From: an uncultured Oscillospiraceae bacterium
Lineage (GTDB): Bacteria > Bacillota > Clostridia > Oscillospirales > Oscillospiraceae
Assembly (NCBI GenBank): GCA_934675115.1
Contig: CAKUPH010000006.1
Location: 1 to 48,475, forward strand
DNA length: 48,475 nt
Direction of reading: 5' to 3'
Shown: positions 16,455 through 25,697 of the stretch, piece by piece
How the letters are laid out: each line of letters starts with the position of its first letter
Position numbering within the stretch: the first letter of the stretch is position 1
Made by a program: the position numbers and the translations under genes
The notes under the pieces: generated by a model
Seen by the model: the letters and a program-made list of their open reading frames with translations, nothing else
Databases searched by the model: none
What the model was told of the DNA's origin: nothing

Positions 16455-19400
16455 ATGCTGACCATACTGTGCGCCCGGGCCGGGCAGGACGTCCGGGGGG
16501 AGCTGCTGGAGCGGATGGGCCGGTCGAAGGCGGAAAAGCGCCTTCTGCTGGTGCCGGAGCAGTATTCCCACGACACGGAGCGGGCGCTGTGCCGGACGCT
16601 GGGCAATTCTGGAGCGCGTGGGTGCGAGGTGCTGTCCTTCACCCGGCTGTGGGCCAGAGTGGCGGATGCGGCGGGGGGCGGAGCCGCCCCGGCGCTGGAC
16701 GCCGGCGGGCGGATGCTGCTGCTTTACCGCGCCCTGCGTCAGGTGGGCGACCTGCTGACCAGCTATAAGGTCACCTCCCGGAAGCCTGCATTTCTCACCG
16801 GCCTGATGGCGTCCATCGACGAGTGCCGCAGCTATTCCGTGGCCCCCGGACAGCTGCTGGCGGCGGGGGAGGAGCTGGGCGGCCCGCAGGGTGATAAGCT
16901 CCGGGACATCGGGCTGATCTACTCCGCCTATGAGGCGCTGGCCGCCGAGGGCCGGGCCGACCCCCGGGCCAAGCTGGACCGGCTGGCGAGGGCGCTGGAG
17001 GACAGCCGCTGGGCCGCCGGGAAGGAGATCTGGGTGTGGGGCTTTACCGACTTCACCGCTCAGGAGGGCGCGGTGCTCCGGGCCTTATTGGGGCAGGCGG
17101 ACGTGACCGCCGCCCTCACCTGCGACCTCGGGGATCCATCAGACATTTTCGACCCCGTCCGGCGCTCCATCGCCTACCTCACCCATTTGGCGGAGGAACA
17201 GGGGGTGGAGGTCCGGCAGCAGGCCGTCCTCCGGCCCATTCCCCGGGCGGACAGCCTTGTTCATCTGGAGGAGCAGCTGTTTGCCGACCGTCTGGAGCCG
17301 TGGCCCGGGGACTGCGCCGTGATCCGCACCCGGGCGGACAGCCCCCGGCAGGAGGTGGAGTGGACGGCGGCGGAGATTTTGCGCCTTGTCCGGGAGGAAG
17401 GCTATCGCTTTCGGGACATCGGGGTGTGCGCCCGGGACTTCGCCCCCTATGAGGGGCTGACGGAGAGCGTGTTCGCCCAGTACGGCGTGCCGGTGTTCCT
17501 GTCCACCGTCACCGATGTGCTCCAGAAGCCGGTGCTGGCGCTGGTGACGTCGGCGCTGGCGGCCGCCGCGGGAGACTACCCCTATGAAGAGCTGTTCCGC
17601 TATCTCAAGACCGGCCTTGCGGGCATTTCCGAGGACGAGCGCGACGAGCTGGAAAACTACGTCCTCACGTGGGACATCAAGGGCGGCACGTGGACCCGGC
17701 AGAAGCCGTGGGACATGCACCCGGAGGGCTACGGACGGGAATTTTCCGACGAGGACACGGCGCTGATGGAGCGGCTGGACGGGCTGCGCCGCCGGGTCAT
17801 CGCGCCGCTGGAGACCCTCCGCCGGTCGCCGGACCGGACGGGCCATGGCCGGGCGCTGGCCCTGTACCGGCTCATGGAGGACATCGACCTGCCCGCCCGG
17901 CTGGAGGAGCGGGCGGCGTCGCTGGAGGACCGGGGCGACCTCAAGACCGCCGCCGAGTACCGCCAGCTGTGGGACATTCTGGCCGGGGCGCTGGAGCAGT
18001 GCGCCCTGCTGCTGGGGGATGTGGAGCTGGAGCTTGAGGAGTTTTCCCGGCTGTTCTCGCTGGCCCTGAGCCAGTACGACGTGGGCACCATCCCCGTCTC
18101 CCTCGACCGGGCGGCGGCGGGGGACGCCCCCCGGATGGCGGGGCGGACGGTAAAGGCCCTGTTCCTGCTGGGGGCGGACTCGGTGTCCATTCCCAGCTGC
18201 GCGCCGTCCCCAGGGCTGTTCAGCGATCTGGACCGGGAGGCGCTGGCGGAGCGGGAGCTGCGGCTGGCCCCCCGGCAGGGGGACAAGCTCCAGCGGGAGC
18301 TGACCATCATCTACGAAACCTGTGCCCTGCCCACGGAGCGCCTGTACGTGACCTATGCCGCCGCCGACGGCGCGGGGAGCGCCCGTGCGCCGTCCTTCCT
18401 ATATGAGCGCATCGCCGCGCTGTTTCCCGACAGCCCGGAGCGGAAGGCGGACGGGACCTGCCGCCTTGCCGCCCCCGGCCCGGCGCTGGAGCTGGCGGGG
18501 GAAAACGCCGCTGCGGCGGACGCCCTGTCCGCCCTCCCCGGCTGGGGGGAGCGGGTAGCGCGCATCCGCTCTGCCGCCCGCTGGCGGCGGGGCCGCCTGA
18601 CCCCGGCGGGAGTCTCGGCGCTGTACGGCGGCACGGTGCCCATGTCGGCCACCCGGCTGGACCTCTACAACGCCTGCCGGTTCAGCCATTTCATGAAATT
18701 CGGCCTGTCCGCAAAGCCACGGAAGAAGGCGAAGTTCCGACCCTCTGACTATGGCACCTTCATCCACGCCGTGCTGGAGGAGGTGTTGGGCAAGGCAACC
18801 GCCATGCCCGGCGGCATCCGGGCGCTGGCGGCGGATCCGGTGCTGCGGCACACCCTCACCGCCCAAGCCGCCGACCGCTATGAGGCGGAGGCGCTGGCGG
18901 GGCTGGAGGGGGAGACCGCCCGGTTCCGCTACGTGTTCGACCGGATGAAGCAGTCCGCCCAGACCGTGGCGGACAGCGTGTGCGGCGAACTGGCGGCCTC
19001 CGACTTCACCCCCGTCTATTTCGAGCTGGGCTTCGGCCGGGGACAGGCCATGCCCCCGCTGGAGGTGGAAAAGGGCGTGAAGCTTCGGCTCACCGGTTTT
19101 GTGGACCGGGTGGACAGCTGGGTGAAGGACGGAAAACGCTACCTCCGGGTGGTGGACTACAAGACCGGCAAAAAATCCTTCGACTTTTCCGACGTGGCTG
19201 ACGGACGGGGCCTTCAGATGCTGCTGTACCTCTTCGCCCTCCGGCGGGAGGGACAGGCCCTCTTCGGCCCGGAGGAGCTGATCCCCGCCGGGGTGCTGTA
19301 CGTCCCGGCCCGCAGCCCCATCATCAGCGGCGACCGGGCCATGACGGACGAGGACATCTCCGCCGCCCGGCAGCGGGAGCTGCGGCGGAAGGGGCTGGTG

Positions 19401-19760
19401 CTGGCGGATGGAGAGGTGCTGTCCGCCATGGAGCACACCGACGGAGCCTACGCCTATCTGCCCATCGCCTCCGGACGGGGGAAGGACGACTACCTCGTGA
19501 CACCGGAGCAGATGGACGAGCTGGACGACTACCTCACCCGGGCGCTGGAGGGGGCGGCGGAGCAGCTCGCGGAGGGGAACATTGACGCCGACCCCTATTG
19601 GCACAACGCAGATATGAACGCCTGCCGCTACTGCGACTACGCCGCCGCCTGCCACTTCGAGGAGTGCTGCGGCGACCGGGTCCGGCGGCGGAAGGCCCTG
19701 ACCGCCGGGGAATTCTGGCAGCTGCTGAGAAAAAAGGAGGGAGAGAACGATGGCCTTTGA
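16455..19760 (+). CDS. addB: AddB, helicase-nuclease subunit B
   Basis: AddB is the Fe-S nuclease subunit of AddAB, which resects double-strand breaks for RecA. The protein has 1101 residues. The C-terminal nuclease domain carries LRVVDYKTGK (metal and catalytic residues), and the Fe-S ligands Cys741, Cys1057, Cys1060 and Cys1066 have the spacing of the Bacillus subtilis enzyme. Unusually, the N-terminal P-loop expected near residue 10 reads CARAGQDVRGEL and lacks the GKT lysine, so this subunit may not bind ATP. ATG 16449 touches the GGGGAGGG site; ATG 16455 has correct spacing. The gene overlaps addA by 11 nt. Confidence 0.93.
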   Translation: MLTILCARAGQDVRGELLERMGRSKAEKRLLLVPEQYSHDTERALCRTLGNSGARGCEVLSFTRLWARVADAAGGGAAPALDAGGRMLLLYRALRQVGDLLTSYKVTSRKPAFLTGLMASIDECRSYSVAPGQLLAAGEELGGPQGDKLRDIGLIYSAYEALAAEGRADPRAKLDRLARALEDSRWAAGKEIWVWGFTDFTAQEGAVLRALLGQADVTAALTCDLGDPSDIFDPVRRSIAYLTHLAEEQGVEVRQQAVLRPIPRADSLVHLEEQLFADRLEPWPGDCAVIRTRADSPRQEVEWTAAEILRLVREEGYRFRDIGVCARDFAPYEGLTESVFAQYGVPVFLSTVTDVLQKPVLALVTSALAAAAGDYPYEELFRYLKTGLAGISEDERDELENYVLTWDIKGGTWTRQKPWDMHPEGYGREFSDEDTALMERLDGLRRRVIAPLETLRRSPDRTGHGRALALYRLMEDIDLPARLEERAASLEDRGDLKTAAEYRQLWDILAGALEQCALLLGDVELELEEFSRLFSLALSQYDVGTIPVSLDRAAAGDAPRMAGRTVKALFLLGADSVSIPSCAPSPGLFSDLDREALAERELRLAPRQGDKLQRELTIIYETCALPTERLYVTYAAADGAGSARAPSFLYERIAALFPDSPERKADGTCRLAAPGPALELAGENAAAADALSALPGWGERVARIRSAARWRRGRLTPAGVSALYGGTVPMSATRLDLYNACRFSHFMKFGLSAKPRKKAKFRPSDYGTFIHAVLEEVLGKATAMPGGIRALAADPVLRHTLTAQAADRYEAEALAGLEGETARFRYVFDRMKQSAQTVADSVCGELAASDFTPVYFELGFGRGQAMPPLEVEKGVKLRLTGFVDRVDSWVKDGKRYLRVVDYKTGKKSFDFSDVADGRGLQMLLYLFALRREGQALFGPEELIPAGVLYVPARSPIISGDRAMTDEDISAARQRELRRKGLVLADGEVLSAMEHTDGAYAYLPIASGRGKDDYLVTPEQMDELDDYLTRALEGAAEQLAEGNIDADPYWHNADMNACRYCDYAAACHFEECCGDRVRRRKALTAGEFWQLLRKKEGENDGL

Positions 19761-22700
19761 GCTGACGAGCCAGCAGGCCGCCGCCGTCACCGACCGGGGC
19801 GGAAACCTGCTGGTCAGCGCCGCCGCCGGTTCCGGCAAGACCCGGGTGCTGGTGGAGCGGCTGATGGATTATGTGAAAAGCGGCGAGGACATCGACCGCT
19901 TCCTCATCATCACCTTCACCAACGCCTCCGCCGCCGAGCTGCGGGACCGCATCGCCCGGGCGGTGAGCGAGCTGCTGGCTCAAAATCCGGCGGACCGCCA
20001 CCTGCGGCGGAACGCCACGCTGGTGTATAAAGCGCCCATTTCCACCATCGACGCCTTCTGCCTTGATTTTCTCCGGGAGTGCGGCCCCGCCGCCGGGCTC
20101 GACCCGGATTTCCGCCTGTGCGATGAGGCGGAGGGAAAGGCGCTGGGCCAGCAGGCCATGGAGACGGTGCTGGAGCGGCGGTATCAGAACATCGGGAACG
20201 ACCCCGCCTTTGCCGCGCTGGTGGACGCACTGGCCGGGGACCGGGACGACCAGACGCTGGAAGAGGTGGTATCTGACGTCCACCGCCGGGTGCAGAGCCA
20301 CCCGGAGCCGCTGCGCTGGCTGGTGGAGCGCCGGGGGGATTTCGACCTTCCGGCAGACGCACAGCCGGAGGGCACAGTCTGGGGCCGCCTGCTGCTGGAG
20401 GACGGGCAGACCCTCGCGGCCTACTGGGCGGAGACGCTGGAAAACCTGACGGACGAGCTGGCCTTTGACGACGTGGTGGGGGCCAACTACGGCCCCACGC
20501 TGACAGCCACGGCCAATCACCTCCGGGCGCTGGAGCGGGCGCTTGGAGAGGGCTGGGACGCCTGCCGAGCCCTGTTCCCCGTGCCCTTTCCCCGGGCCGG
20601 GGGCAAGCGGGGGGGCGACAGCGTCCTCAAGGAGCGGGTGAAGGCCCTGCGGGACCTGTGCAAAAAGCAGATCACCCAGCTGGGGGAGCGGTTCGACGTG
20701 TCCGCCGCCGACGCCATGGACGACCTTCGGGCGGTGGCCCCGGCCATGACCGCCCTGCTGGATGTGACGGCGGAGTACGACCGGGAACTGACGGAGCTCA
20801 AGCGCCGCCGTCACCTCATCGACTTTGCTGACGGGGAGCACCTCACCGCCCGGCTCCTCACCCGGGAGGACGGTCAGCCGTCGGCGCTGGCGGCGGAGTG
20901 GAGCCGCCGCTACCGGGAGATCATGGTGGATGAGTATCAGGACACCAACGCCGTCCAGAATGTGATCTTTGACGCGCTGTCCACCGGGGACAATCTCTTC
21001 ATGGTGGGAGACGTGAAGCAGTCCATTTACCGCTTCCGGCTGGCCGACCCCACTATTTTCCTGCGGAAATACGGCCAGTATGCCGACGCGTCGGTGGCCG
21101 AGCCGGGGGAGGGCCGCACGGTGCTTCTCAGCCGGAATTTCCGCTCCCGTCCGGAGGTGCTGGAGGGGACGAATTTCATCTTCCGGAATGTCATGACCGA
21201 GCCGGTGGGCGAGATGGACTACACCGGGGACGAGGCCCTCATCCCCGGCCGGGAGGATCTTCCGCCGGACGGGCGGTACTGTGTGGAGCTGGACTGCGTG
21301 GATCTCTCCGACCCGGACGGCGAGGAGGAAGAGGAGAAGCTTGACAAGGACCTTGCGGAGGCCCGGGCCGCCGCCGCCCGGATCGCGGAGCTGCTGCGGG
21401 AGGGCCTTCCCATCGGGGACCGGCCGGTGACGCCGGAGGACATCGTGATCCTGCTGCGCTCCCCGGGGCCGGTGCTGGCGGACTACACGCTGGCGCTGGA
21501 TGAACAGGGCATCCCGTGGCAGGCGGAAGACGGCGGCGAATTTTTCGGCACCACCGAGATCTCCGTGGCCCTGTCCCTGCTGCAGGTCATCGACAACCCC
21601 CGGCAGGACGTGCCGCTGCTGTCCGTGCTGCGCTCGCCGCTGTTCGACTTCACCCCGGACCGGCTGGCGGAGCTGCGGGCCGGAGCGGAGGGCACGGTGT
21701 ACGACTGCGTCCGGGCCGGGGCGGAGCGGGGAGAGGAGGACTGCACGGGCTTTTTCGCCCTGTTGGCCGATTTGCGGGCGCTGGCCGCCGAGGAGAGCAG
21801 CCACCGCCTGCTGTGGGAGGTCTACCGCCGCACCGACCTGCTGGCGGTGTTCTCCGCCATGCCAGACGGAGCGCGCAGAAGGGCGAACCTGCTGGCCCTG
21901 TACGACAGCGCCCGCCGGTTCGAGAGCGCGGGCCACAAGGGCTTGTTCGGCTTTCTGACCCACCTGACCCGCATGGTGGAAAGCGACCTTGCCATGCCCG
22001 TCCCCTCTGCCGCCGGGCGGGGGGTGCGCATCCTGTCCATCCACAAGTCCAAGGGACTGGAATTCCCGGTGGTGTTCCTGTGCGGGCTGGAACGGCAGTT
22101 CAACGAGGCGGACTCCCGGTCCACCATTCTGTTTCACGACGTACTGGGCCTCGGCCCCAAGCGCACCGACCGGGCGCGGATGATCCGCTACACCACCATC
22201 GCCCGGGACGCGGTGGCTCTCCGCCTGCGGCAGCAGCTCCGGGCGGAGGAGCTGCGCCTGCTGTACGTGGCCATGACCCGGGCGGAGCACAAGCTGTTCC
22301 TGTTTACCGCCGTCAACGGCGGCCGGGGAGAAAACCTCAATACACTGGCCATGCAGGCCCAGTGCCCGCCGCCCCCGCGGCTCATGGCGCAGGCCCGGTC
22401 CATGGCGGCGTGGGTGCTCATCCCGGCCCTGTGCCGCCCGGACAGCGGGCCGCTCTGGGCGGCGCTGGACGCCGACCGCCCCGCCCCGCCGGAAAATTTG
22501 GGGCCGAAGTGGGATATGCGCCTGCTGCCCGGGACTAACTACCGGAACGCGCCCGCCCCGACGGCAGAGACGGCGGCGGAGACGCCGGACGCGCCGGACG
22601 CCGGGGCGGCGGAGGAGCTTCGCACCCGGTTCAGCTGGACCTATCCCCACGCCGCAGAGGTGAACATGCCGTCCAAGCTCACCGCCACCCAGCTCAAGGG

Positions 22701-23316
22701 CCGGGAGAAGGACGCCGAGGTGTCCGAGTCGGCGGAGGAGCTGCGGCCCCAGCGGCCCCGCCGCGCCCTGCGGCGGCCCATATTCGGCGAGGAGCGGCCC
22801 CTGACCCCCACCGAGCGGGGCACGGCCCTGCACCTTGCCATGCAGTATCTGGATTACAGCAAAACGGACACGGAAGCGGCCATCCGGGAGGAGGTGGCCC
22901 GGCTGACGGCCGGGCAGTTCATCACCCCGGCACAGGGGGCGGCGGTGGACACGGCGGCCATCCGGGCGCTGTTCGCCTCCCCGCTGGGGGGAAAGCTCCG
23001 GAACGCGCCGCAGGTGGAGCGGGAGTTCAAATTTTCCATGCTGGTGCCCGCCGCCGACTATTTCCCGGAGTGCGAGCCGGGAGAGGAGCTGCTTTTGCAG
23101 GGTGTCGTGGACTGCTGGTTCCGGGAGGAGGACGGCTCCATCACCGTGGTGGACTTCAAGACAGACCGGGTGACGGAGCATACCGTGGAGGAGCGGGCCG
23201 CGGGCTACCGCCCCCAGCTGGAGGCATACACCCGGGCGCTGAGCGAGGTTATGGGCGCGCCGGTGACCCGGCGGGTGCTGTGGTTCTTTGCGGTGGACCG
23301 GGAAATTTCCTGGTGA
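19750..23316 (+). CDS. addA: AddA, helicase-nuclease subunit A
   Basis: AddA is a UvrD-like 3'-5' helicase with a C-terminal RecB-type nuclease, and provides the motor of AddAB. The protein has 1188 residues. Walker A is SAAAGSGKT (23-31), Walker B is IMVDEYQDTNAVQ (about 392-404), and later helicase motifs include VGDVKQSIYRFR and ILSIHKSKGLEFPVVF. The nuclease motif VVDFKTD is near the C-terminus, followed by a conserved GYRPQLEAYTRAL block. The ATG lies inside the end of addB with AAGGAGGGAG upstream, indicating translational coupling. A hairpin downstream overlaps the rpmE promoter. Confidence 0.96.
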   Translation: MAFELTSQQAAAVTDRGGNLLVSAAAGSGKTRVLVERLMDYVKSGEDIDRFLIITFTNASAAELRDRIARAVSELLAQNPADRHLRRNATLVYKAPISTIDAFCLDFLRECGPAAGLDPDFRLCDEAEGKALGQQAMETVLERRYQNIGNDPAFAALVDALAGDRDDQTLEEVVSDVHRRVQSHPEPLRWLVERRGDFDLPADAQPEGTVWGRLLLEDGQTLAAYWAETLENLTDELAFDDVVGANYGPTLTATANHLRALERALGEGWDACRALFPVPFPRAGGKRGGDSVLKERVKALRDLCKKQITQLGERFDVSAADAMDDLRAVAPAMTALLDVTAEYDRELTELKRRRHLIDFADGEHLTARLLTREDGQPSALAAEWSRRYREIMVDEYQDTNAVQNVIFDALSTGDNLFMVGDVKQSIYRFRLADPTIFLRKYGQYADASVAEPGEGRTVLLSRNFRSRPEVLEGTNFIFRNVMTEPVGEMDYTGDEALIPGREDLPPDGRYCVELDCVDLSDPDGEEEEEKLDKDLAEARAAAARIAELLREGLPIGDRPVTPEDIVILLRSPGPVLADYTLALDEQGIPWQAEDGGEFFGTTEISVALSLLQVIDNPRQDVPLLSVLRSPLFDFTPDRLAELRAGAEGTVYDCVRAGAERGEEDCTGFFALLADLRALAAEESSHRLLWEVYRRTDLLAVFSAMPDGARRRANLLALYDSARRFESAGHKGLFGFLTHLTRMVESDLAMPVPSAAGRGVRILSIHKSKGLEFPVVFLCGLERQFNEADSRSTILFHDVLGLGPKRTDRARMIRYTTIARDAVALRLRQQLRAEELRLLYVAMTRAEHKLFLFTAVNGGRGENLNTLAMQAQCPPPPRLMAQARSMAAWVLIPALCRPDSGPLWAALDADRPAPPENLGPKWDMRLLPGTNYRNAPAPTAETAAETPDAPDAGAAEELRTRFSWTYPHAAEVNMPSKLTATQLKGREKDAEVSESAEELRPQRPRRALRRPIFGEERPLTPTERGTALHLAMQYLDYSKTDTEAAIREEVARLTAGQFITPAQGAAVDTAAIRALFASPLGGKLRNAPQVEREFKFSMLVPAADYFPECEPGEELLLQGVVDCWFREEDGSITVVDFKTDRVTEHTVEERAAGYRPQLEAYTRALSEVMGAPVTRRVLWFFAVDREISW

Positions 23317-23318
23317 AA

Positions 23319-23348
23319 ACGCAAAAATGCCCTTGCTTTTTGCGTTTT
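23319..23348 (+). terminator. Probable terminator of addA
   Basis: ACGCAAAAA pairs with TTTTTGCGT around a 9-nt loop, followed by TTTGC. The stem is AT-rich and weak. Its right arm overlaps the rpmE -35 element. Confidence 0.5.
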
Positions 23349-23361
23349 GCTGTGGTAAAAT
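23333..23361 (+). promoter_or_regulatory. Sigma-A promoter of rpmE
   Basis: TTGCTT (23333-23338) and TAAAAT (23356-23361) have a 17-nt spacer. Transcripts would start about 65 nt before the rpmE ATG. Confidence 0.75.
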
Positions 23362-23435
23362 ACCATTTGCGTTTATGAGGCGTGGAGGCTTGCTGCGCCG
23401 ATTTGACCCTACGAACGTGAAAGAGGTGAACAACG

Positions 23436-23636
23436 ATGAAGGAAGGCATCCATCCCAATTACCAGCACACCACCATTACGTGCGCGTGCGGCAACGTGAT
23501 CGAGACTGGCTCGACCAAGAAGGACATCAAGGTGGAAGTCTGCTCCAAGTGTCACCCCTTCTATACCGGCAAGCAGAAGATGGTGGACACCGGCGGACGT
23601 GTCAGCCGCTTCAACAAGAAGTTCGGTCTGGAGTAA
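23436..23636 (+). CDS. rpmE: Ribosomal protein bL31 (zinc-binding form)
   Basis: The 66-residue protein of the 50S subunit begins MKEGIHPNY and contains the zinc ligands CAC (16, 18) and CSKC (36, 39), so this is the C+ form that dominates when zinc is available. A GAAAGAGGTG site precedes the ATG. It has its own promoter and a strong terminator, and is therefore monocistronic. Confidence 0.97.
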   Translation: MKEGIHPNYQHTTITCACGNVIETGSTKKDIKVEVCSKCHPFYTGKQKMVDTGGRVSRFNKKFGLE

Positions 23637-23649
23637 TTTTGTCTTTCAG

Positions 23650-23681
23650 AAAGCCCATGTCTTCGGACATGGGCTTTTTTT
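23650..23681 (+). terminator. Intrinsic terminator of rpmE
   Basis: AAAGCCCATGTC pairs with GACATGGGCTTT around a TTCG tetraloop, followed by a T-run. Confidence 0.95.
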
Positions 23682-24200
23682 ATAAAGGGCAGAGCCCTTT
23701 GAAATCCGCAGGGGCGGGAGCCCTGCCACCGCTTTTCTTTCAAGAAAGAAGGAAAGAGTAGGTTTCGCCTGCGGGCGAGTTACTTTTTGCTCCTGCAAAA
23801 AGTAACCAAAAACCAAAGGGCTGTGCCCTTTGGAGAACGGCTTTTTTCCACCCCATTTCTTTTGTTTGCGTACAAAAGAAACGGGGTGGCCCCCAAAGAA
23901 AATACGCCAAAGGGGTGCGTCAAAATCTTTTAGCTTTTCGCCACCGACGGGAGAGTACCCCTTCGGTAAGACACTGCCGTTCTATTTTCGCTGCCGCTGC
24001 TCTGGTGCGGACTTGCGAGGTTTGCGCCCAATAGCGCTGCCGCACCCACAAGCAAGCCTACAGAGTAGGCGCCGATCGTTGGCCCGACAGACTTTAACGA
24101 CCACCAATGGAGCGGCAGCGATAATTAGTGGCTTTATGTATCCTGTTATCCCGCGCCGGTAATAGAACGCTGCACCACTTGAATGCGCCCCCGTAAAAAT
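23682..24200. other. Gene-free, hairpin-rich stretch between rpmE and hflX
   Basis: No supported ORF. Clear stem-loops are: 23685-23701 (AAAGGGC stem); 23779-23806 (12-bp stem of repeat copy C); 23812-23832 (CCAAAGGGC stem); and 23848-23889 (18-bp stem with one mismatch, 6-nt loop). 23990-24200 has no convincing simple structure and no known RNA family that I recognise. A 110-codon ORF crossing it lacks a ribosome site and runs through the hairpins. Confidence 0.7.
23761..23806 (-). repeat. Structured intergenic repeat, partial copy C (inverted)
   Basis: Read on the minus strand, this segment aligns with the H1-H2 part of copies A and B: a TACTTTTTG-type hairpin (12-bp perfect stem, 23779-23790 with 23795-23806) then a TCGCC/GGCGA hairpin (23765-23778) and GAAACC. 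The 70-nt conserved front part of A and B is missing. Outer pairs of the first stem differ from copy B on both strands, so pairing is kept. Confidence 0.65.
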
Positions 24201-24332
24201 TGGGGTTCTTAGGGGAAAAACGCTGGAGCGCAGAACGCGCCCCTCAGCGTTCGGAGCCGACCGCGTTTTCCTCCTAAGCGCTTTTTTGCCTACTTTTTGT
24301 GCGCACAAAAAGTAGGTCGCCCTGAGGGGCGA
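24201..24332 (+). repeat. Structured intergenic repeat, copy B (upstream of hflX)
   Basis: The first 70 nt are identical to copy A at 1-70. The H1 hairpin is 24291-24300 with 24305-24314. H2 is 24317-24322 with 24327-24332. At 24297/24308 the pair is T-A where copy A has C-G (97/108), a compensatory change. It ends 74 nt before the hflX start codon, the same distance as copy A from ftsW. Two further hairpins (24346-24360 and 24371-24391) lie in that gap. Confidence 0.88.
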
Positions 24333-24406
24333 AACCCTCCGCCCCGCGTCCGCAGGACGCACCACCTCATTTTGCCGGGGCTTCCGGCAAATAAAAAGGA
24401 GTTCTT

Positions 24407-25696
24407 ATGTTCGAAGAAAACAAGCTGAAAAACATCAACCGCGCCGTTCTGGTGGGGCTGAACTGCCCGGGGCTGAGCCGGGAGGAGAACGCCGACGACG
24501 ATTCTCTGGAGGAGCTGGCCGCTCTGCTGGACACCGCGGGCGGCGTGTGTCTGGGAACGGTGCTGCAAAATAAGAACAGCCCCGATCCCCGCACCTTCAT
24601 CGGCGAGGGCAAGGTGGCCGAGGTCAAGGAGCTGGTGGGCTCGCTGGGGGCGGACATCGTCATTTTCGATAACCCCCTGTCCCCGTCCCAGCAGCGGGTG
24701 CTCACCGAGGAGCTGGGCGTGACGGTCATGGACCGGGCGGCCCTGATCCTCGATATCTTCGCCAAGCGGGCCCGCACCAGTGAGGGCCGTCTGCAGGTGG
24801 CGCTGGCCCAATACAAGTACCTGCTGCCCCGGCTCACCGGCATGTGGAAGCATCTGGAGCGGCAGGAGGGCGCCATCGGCACCCGCGGCCCCGGCGAAAC
24901 TCAGCTGGAAAGCGACCGGCGGCACATCCACCGGAAGATCGCCAAGCTGGAGGAGGAGCTGCGGGACGTGCGCCGGGTGCGGGCCACCCAGCGGGAGCGC
25001 CGGGAGAAAAACGAGGTGCCGGTGGTGGCCATCGTGGGCTACACCAACGCGGGCAAATCCACCCTGCTCAACGCCCTCACCGGTTCGGATATCCCGGCCA
25101 ACGACCGGCTGTTCGACACGCTGGACACCACCACCCGGACACTGGAGCTGTCCGACACCTGCAAGGTGCTCATTTCCGACACCGTCGGCTTTATTGAAAA
25201 GCTGCCCCACCAGCTGGTGGACGCCTTCAAGGCCACGCTGGAGGAGTTGACCTTCGCTGACCTGCTTATCCACGTCATCGACGCCTCCGACCCCCGCTGG
25301 CGGGAGCAGGCCGATGTGGTGGACAGGCTGGTGGTGGAGCTGGGGGCCTCCGAGACGCCCCGGCTGGAGGTATTCAACAAGTGCGACAAGTTCGTGGGGG
25401 ACATCCTGCCCCACGGCGAGGACATCGTGTCCATCTCCGCCAAGACCGGCGCGGGGCTGGACGTGCTTACCGCTGCCATTGAGAAGCGGCTGGGCGACCG
25501 GGTGCGCCGGGTGGTCATTCACCTGCCCTACGACAAAGGCGGCCTGCTGGACACACTCTATCAGGAATCCAGGGTGGAAAAGGTGGATTATTCCGAGTCC
25601 ATCGACGTGACGGCGGTGTGTACCCCCAAGACCATCGGCCGGCTGGGCCGGTTCGTGGAGGGCTGGACGCCGCCCAAAGAAGACTGGGAGGATTAA
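24407..25696 (+). CDS. hflX: HflX, ribosome-associated GTPase
   Basis: HflX splits or rescues stalled ribosomes under stress and binds the 50S subunit. The 429-residue protein has the HflX N-terminal domain with the glycine-rich segment TRGPGETQLESDRR (about 164-177), a coiled-coil linker of charged residues, and a G domain: GYTNAGKST (G1, about 209), TLDTTTR (G2), DTVG (G3) and NKCD (G4). The start at 24407 has AAAAAGGAG 6 nt upstream. It follows the structured repeat copy B and two hairpins. The GNAT gene starts 2 nt after the stop, so the two are probably co-transcribed. Confidence 0.95.
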   Translation: MFEENKLKNINRAVLVGLNCPGLSREENADDDSLEELAALLDTAGGVCLGTVLQNKNSPDPRTFIGEGKVAEVKELVGSLGADIVIFDNPLSPSQQRVLTEELGVTVMDRAALILDIFAKRARTSEGRLQVALAQYKYLLPRLTGMWKHLERQEGAIGTRGPGETQLESDRRHIHRKIAKLEEELRDVRRVRATQRERREKNEVPVVAIVGYTNAGKSTLLNALTGSDIPANDRLFDTLDTTTRTLELSDTCKVLISDTVGFIEKLPHQLVDAFKATLEELTFADLLIHVIDASDPRWREQADVVDRLVVELGASETPRLEVFNKCDKFVGDILPHGEDIVSISAKTGAGLDVLTAAIEKRLGDRVRRVVIHLPYDKGGLLDTLYQESRVEKVDYSESIDVTAVCTPKTIGRLGRFVEGWTPPKEDWED

Positions 25697-25697
25697 A

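Noticed and set aside
19534..23433. 1299-codon minus-strand ORF across addA
   Set aside because: Antisense shadow of addA, low-complexity Arg/Gly/Pro/Leu composition, no start signal.
23830..24365. ORFs of 110 and 127 codons between rpmE and hflX
   Set aside because: They cross long hairpins and the repeat, with no start signals.
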